From the NCBI GenBank assembly GCA_016928955.1, contig JAFGJV010000038.1:1-35255 (forward strand): a DNA stretch of 35,255 bases, in the 5' to 3' direction. Source of the DNA: Spirochaetales bacterium (GTDB lineage Bacteria > Spirochaetota > Spirochaetia > Treponematales > UBA12059). The notes below the pieces were generated by a model. That model ran no database searches, had not been told where the DNA came from, and was given only the letters and a program-made list of their open reading frames with translations. A program made the position numbers and the translations under genes. Below, in pieces: positions 7,782 to 14,601 of the stretch. The stretch's first letter is position 1. Every line of letters begins with the position of its first letter.

Positions 7782-8266
7782 GCCCTCATGCGTTTTTCGT
7801 ATTGCTTGAGCAGGCGCTCTCGCACGCGCTCGGGCAGGCGGTCGGTGAACAGGACGCCGTCCAGGTGGTCCAGCTCGTGCTGGATGACCCTGGCCAGGAG
7901 GCCGTCGGCTTCCATGGTGAAGGGCCTCCCGCGCTCGCTGTATGCCTGGACCTGCACGGACGCCGAGCGCTGGAGGTCGGCGTAGGTGCCCGGTATGGAC
8001 AGGCAGCCCTCCTCGTACTCGGACAGGTCCTGGCTGGTTCCTATGATCTCCGGGTTGATGAACACAAAGGGCTTGCCGCCTTCCAGTTGGATCACGAACA
8101 GGCGCTGGCCTATGCCCACCTGGGGACCGGCCAAGCCTATGCCACGCCCGAATTTCATGGTGGTGAACATCGTTTCTATGGTCTTGGACAGCTCGGCGTC
8201 GAAATTTTCCACCGGGGCGGCCTTTTGCCGCAAAACCTCGGCTCCGATTGTATAAATATCGAACAT
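7778..8266 (-). CDS. def: Peptide deformylase
   Basis: A 162-residue metalloenzyme that removes the formyl group from nascent proteins. All three signature motifs are present: GIGLAGPQ (residues 42-49), EEGCLS with the metal-binding Cys88, and QHELDHLDG with His130, Glu131 and His134. An upstream GTG at 8272 is possible but it falls inside the Shine-Dalgarno sequence GAGGGAG; the ATG at 8266 has the correct five-base spacing, so that start is preferred. The stop overlaps the fmt start. It follows the DUF192 gene by about 70 bp, which hold no clear terminator. Confidence 0.97.
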   Translation of the reverse strand: MFDIYTIGAEVLRQKAAPVENFDAELSKTIETMFTTMKFGRGIGLAGPQVGIGQRLFVIQLEGGKPFVFINPEIIGTSQDLSEYEEGCLSIPGTYADLQRSASVQVQAYSERGRPFTMEADGLLARVIQHELDHLDGVLFTDRLPERVRERLLKQYEKRMRA

Positions 8267-8335
8267 GGACACTCCCTCAAAGACCGCCGTCGCGGTTCCT
8301 ACAAATATACCTACAGAGAAGCACCCTGTAAAACC

Positions 8336-8812
8336 TCAGGGCTCGGCGCTCAGGTCTAGGGGCAGCTCAAACCGGTCGCCGGGCTCAAGGCCAACCCTCT
8401 CGAACCAGCCCTTGGGCACTTCCAGGGCGTAACGGGCGTAACGCTCTGACCTGACGACGCTTTCCGACAGGGGCTCCATGTCGTGGATCTCGCGGATGGT
8501 GCCGTCGGACGCGATAAAGGCTATGGACAGGGGGACCAGCGTGTTCTTCATCCAGAACGACATGCGCTGGTCGCTGTTCCACACAAAGAGCATGCCCGTG
8601 CCGTCAGGCAGCTTGGTGCGGTGCATGAGGCCCGTCTGGCGCTCTTCCTGGGTGAGGGCCAGCTCGACCCTCACTTCAACGCCGCCCGAGCGCAGCACCG
8701 CCGTGGCCAAGCCGGACTGCGGCCGATCGCCCGTGCACGACACGGCACTTGCCGCCAGCGCGCAGGCCAGCGCGAACACCCACCCAGATCCCCGAACGCC
8801 AACGCGTCGCAT
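8336..8812 (-). CDS. DUF192 family lipoprotein
   Basis: A 158-residue protein: a signal sequence ending at a lipobox AVSC (Cys26), then a DUF192 domain over about residues 35-155. Typical landmarks are ERQTGLMHR, GMLFVW, MSFWMKNTLVPLSIAFI and YALEVPKGWFERVGLEPGD. DUF192 proteins are small envelope or periplasmic proteins of unknown biochemical role. Both GTG and ATG starts are available three bases apart; the ATG at 8812 has GGAGG five bases upstream and is preferred. It is separated from rpsU by the terminator at 8902-8933 and so probably has its own promoter in the roughly 90-bp gap, though none is clear. Confidence 0.88.
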   Translation of the reverse strand: MRRVGVRGSGWVFALACALAASAVSCTGDRPQSGLATAVLRSGGVEVRVELALTQEERQTGLMHRTKLPDGTGMLFVWNSDQRMSFWMKNTLVPLSIAFIASDGTIREIHDMEPLSESVVRSERYARYALEVPKGWFERVGLEPGDRFELPLDLSAEP

Positions 8813-8901
8813 CACAACCTCCGGCCGGAACGCGTCATCGCTCAGTCCGGCCAGCCTCTACTGTAGCAGGAAGCGAAGCCCGGGGCTAGCGGGGCGAGGG
8901 C

Positions 8902-8933
8902 AAAAGAAAACCGCCCGGCTTGAGCGCGGGCGG
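8902..8933 (-). terminator. Rho-independent terminator of rpsU
   Basis: On the minus strand the arms CCGCCCG and CGGGCGG enclose a 9-nt loop and are followed directly by TTTTCTTTT. It lies about 35 bp past the rpsU stop. Confidence 0.9.
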
Positions 8934-8966
8934 TGTTTCTGAGGGCCAAGGTCGGGCCTAAAGGGC

Positions 8967-9176
8967 TTAGTAGGACTTGCCCTCACGAGCCTTGCGCGTC
9001 TTGCGCAGGAGCTTGCGCTCAATGGCCTTCATCTTGCGATTGCGGATGGCGGAGGGTTTCTCAAAGTACTCGCGCTTTTTCCACTCTCGGATGATGCCCT
9101 CCTTCTCCACCATGCGCTTGAAGCGCTTGATGGCCTTCTCGAGGGGCTCGCTCTCATCGACGATAATTTGGCTGAT
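8967..9176 (-). CDS. rpsU: 30S ribosomal protein S21, with apparent AUC start codon
   Basis: A 69-residue, very basic protein (first part [18 protein letters not shown], later [14 protein letters not shown]) that matches S21, the small-subunit protein that helps initiation near the anti-Shine-Dalgarno region of 16S rRNA. No ATG, GTG or TTG exists between the in-frame TGA at 9183-9185 and the conserved SQIIV; the codon at the position of the initiator Met is ATC (9174-9176). The next in-frame ATG is at codon 22, inside the conserved core. A very strong Shine-Dalgarno sequence precedes ATC. That TGA is the stop of the upstream M23 gene and is in the same frame, so translation may be coupled. 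A terminator follows. Confidence 0.92.
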   Translation of the reverse strand: MSQIIVDESEPLEKAIKRFKRMVEKEGIIREWKKREYFEKPSAIRNRKMKAIERKLLRKTRKAREGKSY

Positions 9177-9180
9177 AGGA

Positions 9181-9193
9181 AATCACCTCCCTT
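9181..9193 (-). promoter_or_regulatory. Extended Shine-Dalgarno sequence of rpsU overlapping the upstream stop codon
   Basis: Minus-strand AAGGGAGGTGATT is an unusually long match to the 16S rRNA 3' end. The TGA inside it terminates the M23 peptidase gene. Six bases (TTTCCT) separate GGAGGTGA from the ATC used as start, which fixes that codon as the initiation site. Confidence 0.85.
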
Positions 9194-10220
9194 CAATCGC
9201 GGGCATCATTGTACGGAAATCGGGCATTTTGTCAATCCCGAGCAGGGCTTCAGGGTCGCAGGCCACTCCGAGCACCCTGAGTTCCCAGTGCAGGTGGGGA
9301 CCGGTGGACAGGCCGGTTGACCCCACGGCCCCCAGGGATTGCCCGCGTTCCACAATCTGGCCGGGGAGGACGTCCATGCGGCTCAGGTGCATGTAAATGG
9401 TATACACGCCGGGCAGGTGCTCCACGATGACGGTCAGCCCGGTGGTTATGCGCTCCTCAGCCATGACCACCTTGCCCCGCCCCGGCGCCGATACCGGCGT
9501 GCCCGTGGGATAGCCGTAGTCTATGCCGGCGTGCACGCTGTAGGCGGACGTGCCTGATGAGTATTTATAGGTGCGCTGGTCGCCAAAGAAGGCCGTTCTC
9601 CGGTTGCCGCTCAGGGGGGCTGAGAAGCCGCCGTCAAGATACACGGCGCCGGGATCCACGGTCAGGAGCACGGCGTTGTAGTGCTCGGCCTGCTCGTCCT
9701 TACGGGGGTCCGGCTGGGCGCGTATGCGCGTTAGGGCAGCGTTCAGGACCAAGGTTTCCTTGTTCCAGGTCCGCTTCCGCAAATCCATGTCCACCGTGGC
9801 CAGCTCGACGCCGGCAGAGTACGCCACAACGGTGGCCGTGCCCACGGGGGCGTCGGTGGGCACGCCGACCAGGGCCATCCAGGCGGCCCGGGGCGACGAC
9901 GGCCTGGCCGAGGGACCGGCGCCGGGTACCGGTTCGCCTGGCACGCGGTCGGTCCTCCGGGGCACGCGGTGGGCGGGCGCTCTGGGGCTCTCACTGCCGT
10001 CAGGGTAGCGGATGCTCAGCTCCACGGGCAGGGCTGGCAGGCTCTGCCCGGAACGCACGGCCAGGGACACGAACACGGGGTCGCCCTGCCGGACAGCCGC
10101 CGGGGCTACCACGGCGCAGCCCGGATCCGCCGGCGCGGCCGCCTGGGCTTCCTGGGCGCGGATGGCGTGCGCCCCCGCTATGCAGGCTGCCATGGCGAGA
10201 ACGCGGACAAGATGTTTCAT
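9183..10220 (-). CDS. M23 family metallopeptidase (LytM-type), secreted
   Basis: A 345-residue exported protein. Residues 1 to about 22 form a signal peptide (hydrophobic core, then AHA/IRAQ). A proline-rich middle (about 75-110) links a beta-type N-terminal domain to the C-terminal LytM/M23 domain (about 225-330). Zinc ligands are visible as His230 and Asp234 (HAGIDYG) and His311 of HLH, with His278 (MHLS) and His309 completing the active site, so it should be an active endopeptidase cutting peptidoglycan cross-bridges. Its last codons form the Shine-Dalgarno sequence of rpsU, an odd pairing. The start has only a weak ribosome site (GGCGGC). Confidence 0.93.
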   Translation of the reverse strand: MKHLVRVLAMAACIAGAHAIRAQEAQAAAPADPGCAVVAPAAVRQGDPVFVSLAVRSGQSLPALPVELSIRYPDGSESPRAPAHRVPRRTDRVPGEPVPGAGPSARPSSPRAAWMALVGVPTDAPVGTATVVAYSAGVELATVDMDLRKRTWNKETLVLNAALTRIRAQPDPRKDEQAEHYNAVLLTVDPGAVYLDGGFSAPLSGNRRTAFFGDQRTYKYSSGTSAYSVHAGIDYGYPTGTPVSAPGRGKVVMAEERITTGLTVIVEHLPGVYTIYMHLSRMDVLPGQIVERGQSLGAVGSTGLSTGPHLHWELRVLGVACDPEALLGIDKMPDFRTMMPAIEGR

Positions 10221-10283
10221 GCCGCCATGCTAACCCAAGGGGGACGCGCCCATCAAGGACGCACCGAGACGCCGTATCCGCAT

Positions 10284-10312
10284 TTGACCACCACCGGGGC
10301 TCGTCCTATACT
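10284..10312 (+). promoter_or_regulatory. Sigma-70 promoter of the SpoIIE-type phosphatase gene
   Basis: TTGACC (10284-10289), a 17-base spacer and TATACT (10307-10312). Transcription should begin about 10318-10320, exactly where an ATG occurs, raising the possibility of a leaderless message; a second ATG at 10345 has GGGG upstream. Confidence 0.75.
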
Positions 10313-10344
10313 GGTGTATGCCCGACCAGGGGCCCCGGGGTAGC

Positions 10345-11598
10345 ATGAGTTCCCAAACCGTTTCTATGGACGACAAGCCCAGCGCCGCGGACCTGAACAC
10401 CCTGGCCGCCAGCCTTTCCCAGGGCGAGGCGCTCCCGGCGGCGTCGGCGGAACTGTCCCGAGCCTATGAGGAAGTGCAGAAGCGGAACGACGAATTCCGC
10501 CGCGAGCTGGCCATGGCTCGCAAGGTACAGGCAACCTTCATACCGCAGGACAATGACTTCCCCCAGCGCTCCGAGTTGGCCTTTGGCGGCTATTACGAGG
10601 CCATGGCCGACGTTGGCGGCGACATATACGACATCATACGCATAGGCAAGAACGCCTACGGCCTGATCATAGCCGACGTGTCCGGCCACGGCGTGGCGGC
10701 CGCCCTGGTCACGGCCCTGGTCAAGATAGCCTTCCGTTCGCGCATGTCCTGGGGCGTGCGCACCGACGACGTGTGTTCAGCCGTCAACGCGTCGCTCCAC
10801 GAGATCCTGGGCGACGGCGAGCGCTACGTCACGGCCTTTGTGGCCATACTCAACCTGGAAACGGGCATCCTGGAGTACACCAACGCGGCCCACCACCCGG
10901 CCCTGCTGATCCGTGGCGACCAGATGTTCAAGCTGGATTCGGACGGCGGATTTCTGGGCATATTCACATCGCCGCGTTTCGGCCGGGAATTCATAGCCCT
11001 GGAACCCGGCGACCGGGTATACCTGTACACCGACGGCATACCGGAGTCGCGCAGCTACCTGGGAGAAGAGTACGGTTTTGATCGTCTGGCCGCCCGCATC
11101 ATGAGCGCGCCGGAGGCGTCGCCGTCTGAGCTGGTGTCCTGGCTCATGCGGGACGTCATGGCCTTTACCATGGGCGCCCCGCCCCACGACGACCGGGCCG
11201 TGCTGTGCGTGTCGTTCAATGGGCTGGCTCCGGAGCGCAAGCCGGGCGACGCGCACGCCGGCCAGGAGGGAACAGCCTCTACCCCCGAGTGGCTGGAAAC
11301 GGCCGGTCAAGAACCCGAACCTCCTCCCAGGCCCCCCGAGGATCCCGTGCGTAAGGGCGCGTACCGCGCGGCCACGGCCGTCCACGACCCCAAGGCCGCC
11401 CTGGATGCCTGGAAACGCTACCTGGACGCCTACCCGGACGACGCCCGAGCCATGAACAACGCCGGCGTTATCCTGTACCGCCTCGGGCGCATGGACGAGG
11501 CAGAGGCCATGCTCAGGAGCGCGGTCATAGCGTCGCCCGGGGACAGGAAACTGCTCCACAACCTTGCCCTTGTATCGAAAGGCGGGCGGAGGATATAA
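10345..11598 (+). CDS. PP2C-type (SpoIIE/RsbU) serine phosphatase with C-terminal TPR
   Basis: A 417-residue cytoplasmic protein. Residues 35-62 look like a coiled coil, residues 65-295 are a SpoIIE-type PP2C phosphatase, and about 330-417 contain TPR-like helices. Metal-binding acidic motifs are intact: ADVGGDIYD (Asp89, Asp93), ADVSGHG (Asp111), YTDGIPE (Asp230) and DDRA (Asp282-283). Such RsbU-like enzymes dephosphorylate anti-sigma-factor antagonists in partner-switching systems. A nine-residue longer version from 10318 would be leaderless. The small membrane protein gene follows by 7 bp. No sensor domain is present, so the input probably comes through the TPR or coiled coil (inference). 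Confidence 0.93.
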   Translation: MSSQTVSMDDKPSAADLNTLAASLSQGEALPAASAELSRAYEEVQKRNDEFRRELAMARKVQATFIPQDNDFPQRSELAFGGYYEAMADVGGDIYDIIRIGKNAYGLIIADVSGHGVAAALVTALVKIAFRSRMSWGVRTDDVCSAVNASLHEILGDGERYVTAFVAILNLETGILEYTNAAHHPALLIRGDQMFKLDSDGGFLGIFTSPRFGREFIALEPGDRVYLYTDGIPESRSYLGEEYGFDRLAARIMSAPEASPSELVSWLMRDVMAFTMGAPPHDDRAVLCVSFNGLAPERKPGDAHAGQEGTASTPEWLETAGQEPEPPPRPPEDPVRKGAYRAATAVHDPKAALDAWKRYLDAYPDDARAMNNAGVILYRLGRMDEAEAMLRSAVIASPGDRKLLHNLALVSKGGRRI

Positions 11599-11605
11599 AG
11601 GAAGC

Positions 11606-12112
11606 ATGAACATCTTCCTGTCGCTGACCGGCAAGCCGCGGGGCGGCACCCCCCTTTCCTACGTATACGCCATACCCGTCTGGTACCGCCTGGCGGCTAC
11701 CCTGATCACGGCCATCCTGCTGGCCGGGGCTCTCGCGGTGGAAGGCGTGGCCCTGGGCTGGGTGGTGGTGGTCCTGTCAGCCATCGGAGCCCTCTATGAG
11801 GAACGCTGGACCTTCTCATCGGAGTCCCGCACGGTGACGGCCCGCCTGGGCCTTCTGTTCCTGGCAAAAGGGCCGAGCTTCTCCTTTGACGACGTGGCCC
11901 TGGTAACGGTGGACATCTTTGCCAAAGGCAGGATGGACCAAAGCGTCAAACCGGAGGCAGACAAGATGCCCCTGGGATCCCAGGCGCGCCTGGTCGTCGA
12001 GCTCAAGGACGGCACCCGCTATCTCCTGGATTCCGTGCCGTTCCGCGCCCGGGAACGTATCCGCAGGAACGCCGACACTTTGGCGGCCTTCATGGGCGTG
12101 CCCGCCCGCTAG
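11606..12112 (+). CDS. Small membrane protein, PH-like C-terminal domain possible
   Basis: A 168-residue protein of unknown function. Two adjacent hydrophobic segments (about residues 26-65) form a membrane hairpin, followed by a soluble domain of about 95 residues (from RWTFSSESRTVTARLG onward) with alternating strands and a final helix, an arrangement seen in bacterial PH-like (bPH) membrane proteins. That fold guess is weak. AAGGAAGC precedes the ATG and overlaps the end of the phosphatase gene, only 7 bp apart, so the two are co-transcribed. The next gene, serA, has its own promoter. Confidence 0.7.
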   Translation: MNIFLSLTGKPRGGTPLSYVYAIPVWYRLAATLITAILLAGALAVEGVALGWVVVVLSAIGALYEERWTFSSESRTVTARLGLLFLAKGPSFSFDDVALVTVDIFAKGRMDQSVKPEADKMPLGSQARLVVELKDGTRYLLDSVPFRARERIRRNADTLAAFMGVPAR

Positions 12113-12124
12113 CCCGCCCTTGCC

Positions 12125-12152
12125 TTGACATTCGGCGCCCGCATGCTAAGAT
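12125..12152 (+). promoter_or_regulatory. Sigma-70 promoter of the serA-serC operon
   Basis: TTGACA (12125-12130), a 16-base spacer and TAAGAT (12147-12152), just after the stop of the preceding gene. Transcription from here would leave a leader of about 285 nt before serA. Confidence 0.7.
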
Positions 12153-12443
12153 GGTGCCACGATTTCCCGTCAATCATCCATGCTGGAGTATTCTCGCCCA
12201 GGCGGCTGTCCAGGCCGCGCCGAGCGCTTCCAGCCTGGGCTGGCGGGCAATCCACAGAGGAGGCGCCTTGCAACCCACCGGTGTTTGGCGTCTTTCGACA
12301 AATTACTACAGGGAGCCGCTTAAAAACTTCGGTTTTAAGCGGGTTACCTTAGGAAACGAGCGTTTTCGACCGAAAACGCAGGGAACATCCAATAACCATG
12401 GGGTTAGTGGATGCTCCCTATTGAACCTTAAAAGGAGGGTTCC
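12153..12443 (+). promoter_or_regulatory. Long structured 5' leader of serA
   Basis: No gene is visible in this leader of about 285 nt. It contains a 7-bp stem CCCAGGC (12197-12203) with GCCTGGG (12233-12239), then the complete hairpin element at 12311-12419. Next come GAACC and GGTTC, which could pair around the Shine-Dalgarno sequence AAGGAGG just before the ATG at 12444. The layout suggests post-transcriptional control of serine synthesis, but no known riboswitch class is recognised. Confidence 0.5.
12311..12419 (+). repeat. 109-nt three-hairpin element, copy A (in the serA leader)
   Basis: Same length and order as the copies at 14423 and 31901: hairpin I (arms CCGCTTAAAA and TTTTAAGCGG), conserved linker GGTTACCTTAG, hairpin II (GCGTTTTC and GAAAACGC), then a long imperfect hairpin III between GGGAACATCC and GGATGCTCCC. 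Relative to the other copies both arms of hairpin I have changed together, so the pairing is kept. It ends about 10 bases before the serA ribosome-binding site. Confidence 0.9.
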
Positions 12444-13316
12444 ATGCGTATCCTGCTGGCGGACGCGTTCACGCCTGACCTGCCCAAACGCCTTGAGGCC
12501 TTTGGGGACGTGTCCCAGGATCTGGGCACGGTAGCTGAAGCCGAGATCGTCATAGTCCGGTCCAAGACCAAGGTGGACAAGGCCATGATCGACAAGGCTC
12601 CCAAACTGAAGTACATCATCCGGGGAGGCGTGGGCGTGGACACCATAGACGTTGACTACGCCAAGACCAAGGGCATAGCCGTGGACAACACGCCGGAAGC
12701 GTCCAGCGTGGCCGTGGCCGAGCTGGCCTTTGCTCTGATGATGGCCCTGCCCAACCACATAGCGCGCGCGGACGCCTCCATGAAAGAGGGCAAGTGGCTC
12801 AAGAAAGAGCTCGAGCGCACTGAACTCCTTGGCAAGACCCTGGGCCTGGTGGGCATAGGCCGCATAGCCCGGGAAGTGGCCGCGCGGGCCAAGGCCTTTG
12901 GCATGCGCGTGATTGCCTATGACAAATACGTGGACTCAAGCGACGCCGCCGAGATGGTCAGCCTGGACACGGTATACGCCCAGGCCGACTACATATCCCT
13001 CCATACGCCGCTGACGGACGAGACCCGCGGCATGATCAACAAGACCACCATCGGCACGATGAAAAAGGGCGCGCGCGTGGTCAACACCTGTCGCGGCCAG
13101 GTCATCGTGGATGCCGACGTGGCGGCCGCGTTGGCATCCGGCCAGCTCGGCGGCTACGCGGCGGACGTGTACGACAAGGAGCCGCCGGAAGGATCTCCCC
13201 TCCTGTCGGCGCCCAACGTGGTCCTCACGCCCCACATAGGGGCCAGTTCCGAGGAAAACCTCCTGCGCCTGGCCGACAGCATCGTCGACCGCGTCCAGAA
13301 GTACGCAAAGAAGTAA
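12444..13316 (+). CDS. serA: D-3-phosphoglycerate dehydrogenase (short form)
   Basis: A 290-residue NAD-dependent oxidoreductase that oxidises 3-phosphoglycerate to 3-phosphohydroxypyruvate, the first step of serine synthesis. The nucleotide-binding motif GLVGIGRIA spans residues 134-142 with Asp160 as the NAD-selecting acid. Catalytic residues are Arg217 (NTCRG), Glu246 (DKEP) and His264 (TPHIG). It lacks the C-terminal ACT domain found in longer, serine-inhibited forms, so feedback by serine through ACT is not expected. A strong AAGGAGG precedes the ATG. serC follows after 10 bp, which supports SerA over other 2-hydroxyacid dehydrogenases of the family. Confidence 0.93.
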   Translation: MRILLADAFTPDLPKRLEAFGDVSQDLGTVAEAEIVIVRSKTKVDKAMIDKAPKLKYIIRGGVGVDTIDVDYAKTKGIAVDNTPEASSVAVAELAFALMMALPNHIARADASMKEGKWLKKELERTELLGKTLGLVGIGRIAREVAARAKAFGMRVIAYDKYVDSSDAAEMVSLDTVYAQADYISLHTPLTDETRGMINKTTIGTMKKGARVVNTCRGQVIVDADVAAALASGQLGGYAADVYDKEPPEGSPLLSAPNVVLTPHIGASSEENLLRLADSIVDRVQKYAKK

Positions 13317-13326
13317 GGAGTCACCG

Positions 13327-14421
13327 ATGAAACGCGTCATCAACTACGCGGCCGGCCCCGCCGCCATACCCATGGAAGTCCTTGAGCAGGCCCGCGACGA
13401 AATGCTGGACTGGAACGGCACCGGCTGCTCCGTCATGGAAGTGTCGCACCGCGGCAAGGAATACGACGCCCTGCACATGGGCACCATGGACCTGTTCCGC
13501 GAGATAGCCGGGCTCCCGTCAGACTACCACGTCCTTTTCACCACCGGCGGCGCCAGCACCCAGTTCCTCATGCTCCCTATGAACTACCTGGGAGCCGGCA
13601 AGGAAGCCGACTACGTGATCACCGGCAACTGGTCCAAGGGCGCCGTCAAGGAAGCCAAGCGTTACGGCAAGATCTCCCACCCGGCCAACATGGAGCTGGA
13701 GGGCGAGCGCTTTGTGGCCATACCCAAGCAGGCCGAGCTGAATTTCAACCCGGCCGCCGAGTACGTGCACTACACCAGCAACAACACGGTGGAAGGCACC
13801 CAGTGGCACTACATACCGGACGTCAAGGGCAAGCCCCTGGTGTGCGACATGTCCAGCGACATATTCAGCCGGCCCCTGGACTTTACCAAGTACAGCATGA
13901 TCTACGCCGGCGCCCAGAAGAACCTGGGTCCCTCCGGAGTGACCGTGGTGGCCATCAAGGACGAGTTCCTCCAGAAGGCCAACGCCGACCTGCCCACCAT
14001 GATGTCGTACAAGGTGTTCAAGGAGAAATTCTCCATGCACAACACCCCGCCCTGCTTCTCCATCTACATCCTGAACCTGGTGCTCCGCTGGCTCAAGAAG
14101 AACGGCGGCCTGGCGGCCATGGGCAAGATCAACGAGCAGAAGCAGAAACTCCTGTACACCGCGGTTGACGGCTCCGGCGGCTACTACCAGGGCCTGGCCC
14201 AGCCGGAGTCCCGCTCATGGATGAACATAGACTTCAAGCTTCCCACGCCGGAGCTGGACGCCAAATTCGTGACAGACGCCAAAGCGGCTGGCATCGTGCA
14301 AACCAAGGGCTACCGCACCATGGGCGGCATACGCCTGTCCGCGTACAACGCGGTGTCCCTCAAGGACGTGGAGACCACGGTCCAGTTCATGCAGGATTTC
14401 AAGGCCAAGAACCCAGCCTAA
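13327..14421 (+). CDS. serC: Phosphoserine aminotransferase
   Basis: A 364-residue PLP enzyme (class V aminotransferase fold) that transfers an amino group from glutamate to 3-phosphohydroxypyruvate, giving phosphoserine. The start FxAGPAAIP and the SVMEVSHRG motif are typical of SerC, and the PLP-binding lysine is Lys198 in YAGAQKNLGPSG. Length equals that of the family. AAGGAG overlaps the serA stop, with 10 bp between the genes, so they form one operon. The phosphatase for the last step (serB) is not in the window. Copy B of the hairpin element starts two bases after the stop, followed by a bidirectional terminator. Confidence 0.97.
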   Translation: MKRVINYAAGPAAIPMEVLEQARDEMLDWNGTGCSVMEVSHRGKEYDALHMGTMDLFREIAGLPSDYHVLFTTGGASTQFLMLPMNYLGAGKEADYVITGNWSKGAVKEAKRYGKISHPANMELEGERFVAIPKQAELNFNPAAEYVHYTSNNTVEGTQWHYIPDVKGKPLVCDMSSDIFSRPLDFTKYSMIYAGAQKNLGPSGVTVVAIKDEFLQKANADLPTMMSYKVFKEKFSMHNTPPCFSIYILNLVLRWLKKNGGLAAMGKINEQKQKLLYTAVDGSGGYYQGLAQPESRSWMNIDFKLPTPELDAKFVTDAKAAGIVQTKGYRTMGGIRLSAYNAVSLKDVETTVQFMQDFKAKNPA

Positions 14422-14422
14422 A

Positions 14423-14531
14423 GGGAGCCTCTAAAAACTTCAGTTTTTAGAGGATTACCTTAGAAAACCTTGCGTTTTCAGCCGAAAACGCAGGGAACAT
14501 CTAATAACCATTGGGTTATTAGATGTTCCCT
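14423..14531 (+). repeat. 109-nt three-hairpin element, copy B (3' of serC)
   Basis: The best-preserved copy. Hairpin I: CCTCTAAAAA (14428-14437) with TTTTTAGAGG (14444-14453). Hairpin II: GCGTTTTC (14472-14479) with GAAAACGC (14484-14491). Hairpin III: a perfect 16-bp stem, 14493-14508 with 14515-14530, loop CATTGG. The element begins GGGAGCC and ends GTTCCCT. It would be transcribed as the serC 3' end. Confidence 0.93.
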
Positions 14532-14550
14532 AAAGTCCTACTGACACGAC

Positions 14551-14587
14551 ACAAAAACCCGCCCGGTCAGACCGGGCGGGTTTTTGT
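14551..14587. terminator. Bidirectional Rho-independent terminator between serC and a lipoprotein gene
   Basis: A perfect 17-bp inverted repeat (ACAAAAACCCGCCCGGT, loop CAG) with A-tract on the left and T-tract on the right; it can end serC on the plus strand and the convergent lipoprotein gene on the minus strand. Confidence 0.95.
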
Positions 14588-14601
14588 ACAGGGACAAACG
14601 A

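Noticed and set aside
6945-7985. Very long frames on the strand opposite to fmt/def and opposite to other GC-rich genes
   Set aside because: They mirror the third-position GC of the real genes, lack signature motifs, and the real genes have catalytic residues and overlapping stop-start signals.
10318-10344. Extending the phosphatase to the first ATG at 10318
   Set aside because: The predicted transcription start falls on this ATG and no ribosome site precedes it; the ATG at 10345 with GGGG upstream is equally compatible with the domain. Kept as an alternative.
12311-14531. A CRISPR array made of the repeated hairpins
   Set aside because: Copies are 1 to 20 kb apart in both orientations, have internal palindromes and no regular spacers, and no cas gene is present.
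14423-14531. Reading the hairpin element copy B as just a terminator
   Set aside because: A separate perfect terminator with T-tract follows at 14551-14587, the element occurs in a leader and between convergent genes too, and it has no T-tract after hairpin III.
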